A stretch of 64,000 bases of DNA from Ophiostoma sp. CBS 140.51 (taxonomy: Eukaryota; Ascomycota; Sordariomycetes; Ophiostomatales; Ophiostomataceae), in NCBI GenBank assembly GCA_029298735.1, contig JANSLP010000096.1, forward strand, positions 35,989-99,988, given 5' to 3'. Every line of letters begins with the position of its first letter. The stretch's first letter is position 1. Shown piece by piece: positions 55,593 to 64,000 of the stretch. Made by a program: the position numbers and the translations under genes. A model generated the notes under the pieces. The model saw nothing but the letters and a program-made list of their open reading frames with translations, did not search any database and was not told the origin of the DNA.

Positions 55593-56912
55593 ATGGCCGT
55601 CCTCGGCGTGTCGTTTCTCGTCAACTTCGCACTGCTCGTCATCCCGATCGGCGTCACTCTCGGCATCCTCTTTGGCATTGACGCCCAGCGCTCTGCGGCT
55701 GGCGATGCGCCCATCTACACACCACAGCCGTCGTCGCCCGTCAGCGGCGGCAACCCGGACGGTGGCGGCGGAACCGACAACAAGCTCACGACGCAAATGT
55801 ACTGCCAAAAGTCCTACGGTATCACGCCAGACACAAAGGGCCAGGAATTCACCCGTACGTTCCGTTCTCCCAATCGGTGCTTACTAAGCGCCACGATCAC
55901 TCATGGTCGATCGACCTCGTGTCGTTCGTTTCTGTGCCCGTTGCCGTTGTTGTCTCGCATCATCTTTGTCTCTTTACTAACGCTGTGTCAGTCAACCCCA
56001 ACCAGTGGGGCTGGGATGCTTCCGAAGGTGGTGGTCTTTGTATGAATGTGAGTATCTGTCGTCATTCATTATTCGCTTTGTCTTTTTACTTTTCTTGGTT
56101 TTTCTGCTTTGGCATTTTTGTTTTTCGTCTTTGAATGCTCGCTGCCACGCGCACTGGCGCATGGTCGGGCAGCGACCCTGGCGATCCCCGTTGACGCCAA
56201 ACGCTGAATGCTAAACGCCCGCTAACACAACCGCCATCAGGTCACGACATACGATAACAGCACATACCCGACCAAGACGACCGCGCCTGCCTGGTCCATT
56301 ACCTGGGAATACCCTCAAGGCCCCGAGAGCCAGCCTGTGCACGCCTTCCCCAACGTTCTGGTCGATGGTGGTGTTTTCCCTGCTACGGTTGAGTCGCTTG
56401 CCCAGATTGGCCTCGATGTGGAGTGGACCTATGGCGTCGGCAACAAGAGCGCATCCACAACAGACGAGACCGCTCTGACGACCGACACGGTCAACGCCAA
56501 CGTCGCCGTGGATATGTTCTTGGACACGGACTCCACCAGCTCTGGCAACAGTTCCAAGGCCCTCTACGAAGTCATGGTGTGGTTTGCCGACTTTGGCGCC
56601 GCCGCCCAGCCCATTGGTCTTGCCGATGGCGCTGTGACGACCGAGGTTCTCAATGGCACCACATTCAGTCTTTACTACGGCACCAACTCTCTCAAGCAAA
56701 ACGTGTTGACGTGGCTCGCCTCAGAAACCACGGACAAGTTTAACGGCGATCTGCTGCCGCTCATCACGAAGCTGTTCACGCTCAACAACGCCAACTTCCC
56801 TAGCAAGACGGACTATCTGGGCTACTTTGCTTTTGGCTCCGAGGCCTACTATTCGTCCGACTTTGTCACCTTCTCCGTGCCCAAACTGTCTATTGATGTG
56901 ACGACGTCTTGA
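55593..56912 (+). CDS. GH12 endoglucanase / xyloglucanase with N-terminal membrane anchor
   Basis: Three exons, 55593-55854, 55992-56047 and 56241-56912, give 329 residues. Introns (donors GTACGT and GTGAGT, CAG acceptors) rebuild QEFTLNPNQWGWDASEGG and GLCMNVTTYDNSTYPTK. The GH12 hallmarks are present: NQWGWDAS, the nucleophile block YEVMVWFADFGAAAQPIG, and the acid/base block FGSEAYYSSDFVTFSV. Instead of a normal signal peptide the N terminus begins directly with a long hydrophobic segment (LVNFALLVIPIGVTLGILFG) followed by a Gly/Pro/Ser-rich linker, so the enzyme is probably held in the plasma membrane as a type II protein. GH12 enzymes cut beta-1,4-glucan or xyloglucan. It could act on the fungus' own wall or on plant xyloglucan. 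An ATG further upstream in the C/T-rich leader is absent. Confidence 0.92.
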
Positions 56913-58013
56913 ATCTCTTATTCATAGGCTATTTTTGTGCGTCATGGACATAATATGCGGGTTACTTTTATATGGGATGGCGTTTGGCGTTCTTTTCCAC
57001 GGCTGCTTTAAATTTGCATTTTGCATACTTGCACTTGTTTAGATAATATAAAGGAACTAGGTAACGGGGATCTCACACTGGGATCGTGTACATAACGGAT
57101 AGATGAGGAAACTTAGACACTAATTACGTGCAATCTATTTGTATTCCATCTTTTGGTACACCGGGAAATAATAAATGAGAGATCCACGGCGCCATGTAGT
57201 TTCTCCGGTCGGAGAATATAAGATAGACGGGTTGTGAAAAATATATTAATTTGATAAGAGAACCGAGAAACCTAAATTATGATTCGCATAAATTCATTTA
57301 TAGGGAAAATGGCATATCGACCTTCCAAAGATAAGAACCTACTTAAGAACCTAGTAGGGGAATTGAGTTGGTCAGCAAAGTAGTTGTGTGACAATGCATG
57401 TATTTTCTTTGTCAAGACGAATTTATGTGTAGCCAGGGCTTCGATTAAATCATGACTGATTTTTTTCCCCTGTGGTCCTTTTAACCTTTATGTTCATTTT
57501 ATTTCAAACTTTCCCCCCTAGGTATATAGATGGACAAAGTATTTTCACAATTTAAAAAAAAATGAGTTGAAAGAAATTGCTCCCCTTAAAATCGTTTGTC
57601 TTCCTTTCCATCGATCCAACAAAATAAAGTCTACTTAACACACACGTTTCTTCCACCTTCAAACCTGTGTGCCCTTTACTTTTGGAAGTAGGACAACATC
57701 CCGTTAATTGAACTTCAAGTGCTCAAATTCACGCGTAGCTGCAGGTAGGAATTATGCTTAACACCAAGTGTAATGTATCCACACAAAATTTCTGGTTCCC
57801 CGCCCAACGAAAGGTTATCTCAACCTAAAATAAGCATAAATAAGGTTGCACACGATTGGATCGAGGAGCAAGATATTACCAAATACGGTCTCCAAGTACG
57901 ATAGGAGACCCAATCCGATACAAACTAAACACACAAAAAGCAAGCCAATCGTACAAATTCTCAGTAAATAAGGCAGGGCAAAGTTACACGGCCAAACCAG
58001 AATCGTCTGTCGC
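56913..58013. other. AT-rich gene-free stretch
   Basis: About 1.1 kb between the GH12 and GTPase stops, which lie tail to tail. AT-rich from about 57000 to 57660 with A/T runs; no frame with a domain. It may be partly RIP-like decayed DNA. Confidence 0.4.
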
Positions 58014-60636
58014 CTACATGCCCACCGCCCGTGCCTTATCAAGGGCTCCGCGGGCCGTCTCTTGCGCGGCCAGCAGCGTCTGCATCTGGTCGTGAAGACG
58101 TCGACGCTCGTCAATAACGTCTCGACTCTCGCCGCCAAGACGATCGACTTCGTCATCCGATAGCGCATAGACAAACTTGGCTGACAGGCCTCTCAATGGG
58201 CCCGCAGGATCCGTGACAAAGTCCTCGACAATGGTGTTGTTGACGTGGCGGATAAAGGACTGCAGTGCAAAATGATAGTACACTTTGAGGGCATCATGCA
58301 CTTCCAGAACCGTATTAGCCTCAGACGAGTGATGTGCATCCTGAAACAGGACAGCGCCCAGTTCTTCGACGGTCTCCTCCCATAAGTGTGCCTTTGTGAC
58401 GGCTTTATTGATCGTAGTCACCAGTCGCAGGGACTGCATCAGCCGCAGCCGCTGAGTAAATCCGGGGTCCGTGGTCTGCAGCAACTTGCTTCGGTCACCT
58501 TCACTGTAGGTCTTGAGCCGGTCGAGCGATGTCTTGAGAGCATTGTCGTAGAGCTGGCTGATGACTTCCCAGAGGCCGCTGTTCAAAGCTTCCCCACCGG
58601 GACCAGAGGGCACGGCCGTATCTAGGAGACACTGAGCTGCATCTTTGACAACAAAAGCTACAGTTATTAGGTGGTCGTGGGCTGCATCGTACCACTTTTG
58701 TGTTTGCAACCGGTACAGACGGCGGATCACGTCCGGGTGGACGAAGCCGGGCAACTCGGTACAGCCGCATGTTTGCACCTCCTCGCTGATGACCTCAAAG
58801 AGAGCGTCCGTACCTTGCACCTCTGACACATGTGCTGAGGAAGCTTGGGAGGCAGCCATCCTTGCAGACTTGAATTTTGCAGCAGCAGAGGCTCGCCTGT
58901 CACGAGGCGGCGATGGTGGCGGTGTTTCAGACTCCGACTCTCGATCTCCGTCTTTGTCTTCGTCGTCCTTGCTATCTGGCCTCAAAACCTCTCTAATTCT
59001 GTGCCAGTATTCTTCATCACTAACATCGTGATCCTCAAACTCGTACACATGGCCGCACGCGCGCATCTCGTTGCCAAAGGCGTCGTTCTGCACCCGCACA
59101 ACACTCCTCACACGAGCGCGTGCATCGTCAAGCTGCCACGGCCGCTCGAGGGCATCGCGGGCACGGATCTCGTACTGCCGCGCCAGATCAGCGAGATACA
59201 CACGGCGTAGGTGTGTGGTTGTACGGGCCTCGCCGAGCTTGGCGAGATGGCTCTGGGATGAGGCCAAAATATTATTGAGCTTGGCCAGAAGCTGTGGAAA
59301 CGCGCTGCGGATCTTGTCACTCAACAAACGGCCTAGGTATGCGCGTAGCTGGGCCGTGCCTCGGCGGTCAGCACGTACAGAAGACCATGCCGGGTGGTTG
59401 AAGAGCTCCTTCTCAATGGCTCCCACGTCAAAGTCGGGGTCATCCGCACCGCCATCACCCTCAACGCGGTTCCGGACCACGAACCATCCGTGTTTGGGTA
59501 CCTCACTGGGGTCGTTGGTGGCAACAGACGTCCATGTGCCTGTCGTGTTCTTCTCACGACCCCGTGATGTCATGTCAGCCACTCGAGCTGCATCGGCCGC
59601 GTTCAGACGATCACACTTGGTGAAGACGCCAATCAGCCGGCCCGCGTCGACATGCTTGTTGGCCAGCTTGAATATCTCCTGCATCATGAGATCTGTGCCA
59701 GCATCCGCAACGCATCTATTCTGTTAGACGGTGCTCACTTCATTTGAATTTCTCGTAAAGAATAGCTTACATGACAATGTTCTCGGGCTGGCGCATGTAC
59801 TCAATGGCCATCTGACGGACACCATCCATCTCACCAGGCTTTACGGCCAAGTCATTGCTGAAGATGCCCGGGATGTCCAAGATGCTAAAATGAGAGCGTG
59901 TTGGCCCAGAAATCTCGACCTTGAGCATCTCAAGTGCAAAGTTCTTGTGATGGGTGCTCGTGCCTGGGTCAAGACCAAGCCAGGTCGCGGCCTCGTTCAC
60001 AATCTCGACAAACTCCTCGGCTGTCAGGCTGTCCTGCACCCGGACAAATTCTCGAAACGACGTGGGGTTCACACGACCAAACGCAGTGGCCAATTTTTCG
60101 GTGTTGAAGTCTGGCGGCACAATGGTAACTTTGACCTGTCGAGGGGTCCCATGAGGCGTACGTCGAGACACGATGCGAGTGGCAAACCGTGTGCATGTGT
60201 CCATGCCAACGGGGAACGGGATCTCTGTCAGGCCCTGGAGGAGAGACGACTTGCCGGTCGACTGTCCTCCCACAATGACGAGCTGTGGAATGTCGATGTA
60301 CTCGCCGGCACCACACGAGCGCAGCTTGTCAATGGCATCAAAAAGCATACGGCTGGCTTCGTTTTCAAATGGGTTCTCGGGAATTGCGGTTGCGCCTCCA
60401 TCTTCATCAGTCTCTGGGATATCAGACGTTGAGGGCACCGGTCCCCGAGAGACTTTGTCGTGCTCAGTGGAAGACTCCGCTCCGGTGTCGGCGGCATTAG
60501 ACTCATCGTCCTCGGAGGTCGAAGGTACAGAGAAAACCTTTGCGTTCTCTGTCTCTCGGGATGACGTGTCCGATGCCTGTCCGTCGTCATCGTTTTGCCT
60601 CAACCTCAGGGGTAGGGCTGTGTTGCTTGGGGCCAT
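58014..60636 (-). CDS. Dynamin-superfamily large GTPase (DRP/Mx-like)
   Basis: Two exons, 60636-59771 and 59715-58014, give 855 residues. The intron (donor GTAAGC, acceptor TAG at 59716) restores PENIVICVADAGTDLMMQEI, a dynamin-type block. GTP-binding motifs are G1 GGQSTGKSSLLQGL, G2 near TRFATRIV, G3 DIPGIF and G4 TKCD. The N-terminal about 100 residues are acidic and disordered; a stalk follows the GTPase, interrupted by a charged segment (DSKDDEDKDGDRESESETPP), and a C-terminal coil resembling a GTPase effector region ends the protein (VDRLGGESRDVIDERRRLHD). No PH or transmembrane segment is obvious. Orphan dynamin-like proteins of this kind are common in filamentous fungi; the membrane target is unknown. 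Confidence 0.92.
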
Positions 60637-62186
60637 ATTTGAAAATTAATCGAATACAAAAATTGAAAGTATGGAACGGTAGTAGAGAAACAGAATCTAT
60701 AAATTTTGATGCAAGTTCAAATATACTTCTGCTCTCTTTTGATAAACCAGGTCACCTCCATGATCGACGAAGCCTGCTCTTATATAGACACGGTTGCACA
60801 GGTTTCCCAATACGGACCATAGAAACAATCCTGAACAGCGAGCTCGATGCACCTGCACCTACCACCATCTATCGACATGCACCGACTTGACACAGTCTCC
60901 GTAGCATATATTGCGGCGCAATTCCAATCAACAGAGACGGGAGCGGATAAACATGAAACCAACAGACAAACGACAAGGCTGTGCAGGTCCCAGTCGGTCA
61001 CTTGCCACAAAGTGGACAAATAGCATCCCAGAGTTGGCGTACCAGGCGCTTCGTCAAACTACATAGACCCATACTGCAGGCCTAACGCTGCGGCCCGTGG
61101 TGGACCCGTGGTGGACCCGTGAAGTCGAACGGCCGGTTGCCCTTTTGGGGAACAGGCGCCAAACAATGCGACATCACCCTTTGATCAACATGTCAATGTA
61201 TTCCATACGGACTCCTTAAAGTTAGCTTCCCTTTATCCAGGACTTTCTGTTGTGCCGATGGCACCAAAATGCTTTAACCGCGCGGCTGCCTATCTGCTCG
61301 GCACATAGCACTCCACCCGCGCAACCCCTCATATCCAGCATATCAGCAGGAAAAATCCCAGGTAGCCAAGACCGAGGGGAGGATGCGACAACCTGGAATT
61401 GGAAAGTCACCTATGTAAGGCGAACTGGATGGGCAGTGTGCCGTAGTTCGAATATGTTCTTTTAAACCCCGCCCTTCATTTCTCCCCTCCCGCGTTCACC
61501 GGACACAGCAATTAATACAATAAGAAAATTATGTGCAGGATCTTAATTAACTGGAAGAGGGTTTAATTTATTCTGTGAGCTATTCTCGGCATATTTAAGC
61601 CGCATGAAAGTGGTTGCATGAGACGCAAAAGACGATCGCAAGTCCCAACTGATGGGAACACAAGTTAGTTCACACATGAAGCTTTAAGGACAATGGTGTA
61701 GGTAAACTGAAAATCTCTGATTGGAAGATGTACGTTTTTGCTGTTTTTAATTCATTAATTGTATACAGGAAAATAAACCAGGATATGTGACGCTGGAAAC
61801 ACTTTTGAACTCAGAAATGGAAACGTACTTTTTCCATTAGAACGATCAACCCTGTCTCCAAATCAATCTGGTACTCCGTGCATGTGTATTACATTGCATA
61901 ACCTGCGTAGCCATTTCCTTCTGTCCGCTGTAGGACATGGATGCTCGTTACAACAATACCGCCAGGTGTATTGCTGCCACTACCGTTGCCAGCCGCATTA
62001 GGCCTGCCACTGCTAACAGTCACATTCACAGCACCACCGTTGGCGTGACGCAGCTCGTCCACCGGACCTTCTTGGCTGCTGTTATCTGGGTCTGTCTGAT
62101 GTGTGGCGGCTGAGCTTCTATTTGTGTGGTAGGCAGTGTTGCCATTGAAGCCACTGTCACCAACATGACTGTTGCACTCCACAGCC
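60637..62186. other. Mostly gene-free stretch
   Basis: About 1.5 kb. A short frame on the minus strand (61889-62176) reads Gly/Asn/Ser-rich (SGRPNAAGNGSGSNTPGGIV) after the stop of the secreted protein gene; it may be an alternative 3' end reached by splicing of that gene or chance. AT-rich between 61500 and 61880. Confidence 0.35.
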
Positions 62187-62861
62187 TTACGGCACCGTCT
62201 CGCAGACGGCAGACACGCCAATGTTGGTGAAGCCCACCGTCAAGTATTCGTTGCACGAGAACGTGAAGGTCAACGTGGTCGTCGTATCCGTGGCCGTAAA
62301 GGTGCCCGACAGTCCACTCGTCCACCCGTTCGTCACCGTCACCGACTGCACCCAGATGGCGCCCTGCGACAGCTGTGCGTGAATGCCCGTGATGCCGATA
62401 TCGCTTGTGCATTCGTAAGCATAGTCGAGACTGTAGGTCGTGCCGGGCACGGTAGTGAGAGTCGTGTACATGTACGATGTGCCCGCCGCTGTGGTGGCGT
62501 ACTTGAGGTAGTTCGAGTAGCCCGCAGGGCCGTCCGTTTCGGTCGTGAACAAGCCGGCGCCGGTCACATCGACAAAGGCCCAGTCGTCAGTCGACACAAA
62601 GTTGCCGTTGGACAAGATGTTGACATCGCAGGTCGGCTGGGCAGATGCAGACGAGGAAGTCGAGGAGGCCGATGAGGAAGCAGAAGATGAGGAAGGGACA
62701 GAAGACGAGATGGAAATCGAGGAAGAGGCTGAGGACGAGACGAGAGAAGAGATAGAAGACGATGGGGGGGTAGCTGACGACACTGGCGAAAGTTTGCAAA
62801 CAGAGGCAAGGACGCTGCCAGGGCCAAGCAGGCCAAGAGCCAGAACAGAAATGACGCGCAT
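62187..62861 (-). CDS. Secreted Ser-rich protein with a CBM-like beta-sandwich
   Basis: A single exon of 224 residues. The ATG at 62861 begins a signal peptide (ISVLALGLLGPGSVLA). A Ser-rich linker of about 55 residues follows, then a beta-sandwich-type domain (CDVNILSNGNFVSTDDWAF; LKYATTAAGTSYMYTTLTTV; YECTSDIGITGIHAQLSQG; TTTLTFTFSCNEYLTVGF) with the NGNFxxxxxWxF opening typical of CBM4/9- or CenC-like modules. It has no GPI signal and is likely to be secreted or wall-associated. Longer upstream reading (62903) starts with TTG and is ignored. Ligand is unknown; carbohydrate binding is an inference from the fold pattern. Confidence 0.78.
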   Translation of the reverse strand: MRVISVLALGLLGPGSVLASVCKLSPVSSATPPSSSISSLVSSSASSSISISSSVPSSSSASSSASSTSSSASAQPTCDVNILSNGNFVSTDDWAFVDVTGAGLFTTETDGPAGYSNYLKYATTAAGTSYMYTTLTTVPGTTYSLDYAYECTSDIGITGIHAQLSQGAIWVQSVTVTNGWTSGLSGTFTATDTTTTLTFTFSCNEYLTVGFTNIGVSAVCETVP

Positions 62862-64000
62862 AATAAATGTTGAACGAGTATTGTAGTAGAATAAGGGTGG
62901 CAAGACGACAGGATGACGAGGATGCGGTTGGCGAAGATTGGAGACAATGACGCAAAGGTGAGAAAGAATGAAATAAAATCAAAATTGAGGGCAGCAGCTT
63001 GTCTATTTCTACGAGAGAAAGGGGATATCGCCTACGCGCAAGACAAACTACGAGACAGGCCGCCGACAGCCGTTTACAGCTTCATTCTGTACACTAAACA
63101 GAAGCCATCGGCAGATGATGACGAGGCATACTCCATAATTCTGGTCAAACTTTCCGGCTCCAGGCCGGACCGTTAAACTCCATGTGGCTGTAGAAATCGT
63201 GTCTGTCTGGTTTTTTGTGCTTTTTCGTGTGGTGTTTTGATATGATGAGGTCGAAAGAGGAGACGACGTGTTTGGAACTATTGAAAAAGAATCAAAATAT
63301 TGACCCATATTGGGAAAAGCCAGAAATCCCACACAGGGGTTTTGACATTAAACTGCGCCGAAAATACGACGGCGCGGTAGTTGAGAGAAGCCTGCAGTGG
63401 CTCGTTTGGCCTTTGTGGGTATTTGAGTGGATCTTTGACCAGTTGAAAATGACCGTGTCCGCATGTGATCAATGGGCCGTGAAGTTCTTGCATTGAGTAA
63501 AGGAAATGCGTGTATGGAAAAGAAAGAGAAGAAAAGAGCAATTAATGTTGAACATTGAAAACCGGATGGAACTGCCTGACTTTGGACGACATAGCTGTGA
63601 ACGGTTGAATATAAAGGGTGAAATGAAAAGAACGGGACGGGCCATTGTTGGCCGTTGTGGTGGCGTTCGGTTGGCCGTTGGCGCCATCTGGTGGCGCAAA
63701 TAGCGCTGCGTCAGCCACAACCAACTGCCCAGTTGATTCCTGAAACGGAGACGGCATGAGGTGAACCGGTAAGCATGTTGTGGGTAAGGTGAACGAAAAC
63801 CGGTAAACCTTTACGAATCGAAAAGTACATTTTGTTACGGTTTCCTTTCCCTTTTTTCACTCTTTTCCTTTTTTTTTTTTTCTTGAAAAAAAATCAATTG
63901 GGAATGAAATATACCTCACTGCCACTGCATCCTGCACCCGCCTTTCCAAGACAGAACATCCCGTCGCCTCCTGTCTCCCTGTCTCTCCCTTTTCCTCTTG
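62862..64000. other. Right-edge stretch, no gene seen
   Basis: Short frames without domains. A T-run at about 63870-63885 and a C/T-rich tail (63940-64000) look like the 5' leader of a plus-strand gene that may start beyond the window. Confidence 0.4.

Overview
This is a window of a filamentous ascomycete (Pezizomycotina) nuclear genome. The evidence is short introns of about 50-90 nt with GTATGT/GTAAGT-type donors and CTAAC/CTGAC branch sites, Zn2Cys6 regulators, F-box and GLEYA proteins, UNC93-like and Dal5-like transporters, and a fungal GT2 glucan-synthase-like protein. Class is not determinable with certainty; Sordariomycetes is my guess. I see no rRNA, tRNA, CRISPR array or intact transposon. 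Exon boundaries below were worked out by eye from reading frames, splice consensus and family motifs.

Layout. 0-5 kb: a GH1 beta-glucosidase, then an AT-rich, gene-poor stretch with decayed or partial genes (Cys-rich PAN/Apple-like frame, SnoaL-like protein, a C-terminal exon remnant). 5-9 kb: a small secreted orphan protein, an F-box protein and a frameshifted ankyrin remnant. 9-15 kb: a divergent pair of an alpha-glucoside-type MFS sugar transporter and a GH31 alpha-xylosidase, which with the GH12 endoglucanase at 55.6 kb and the GH1 enzyme suggests xyloglucan or oligosaccharide use. 15-20 kb is a graveyard: an UNC93-like transporter with in-frame stops and two decayed FAD monooxygenases.

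21-47 kb is an accessory metabolic region. It holds a GLEYA adhesin, a TauD/TfdA dioxygenase divergent from a Dal5-like anion symporter, a DHDPS-family aldolase, a Zn2Cys6 regulator, a C45/isopenicillin-N-acyltransferase-like enzyme, a second regulator, an SDR, another Dal5-like MFS, a second Zn2Cys6 regulator, an omega-type GST, a cytosolic SsuA/THI5-like protein and a flavin monooxygenase. No PKS, NRPS or terpene synthase is present, so this looks more like a catabolic or scavenging cluster than a classical biosynthetic cluster. The TauD, SsuA-like, FMO and GST set hints at organosulfur or related small-molecule use (inference).

48-61 kb is more housekeeping-like: a GT2 processive glycosyltransferase with a 477-nt intron and a long pyrimidine-rich leader, a membrane-anchored GH12, and a dynamin-like GTPase. 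The window ends with a Ser-rich secreted protein and a pyrimidine-rich stretch that may lead a gene starting beyond the right edge.
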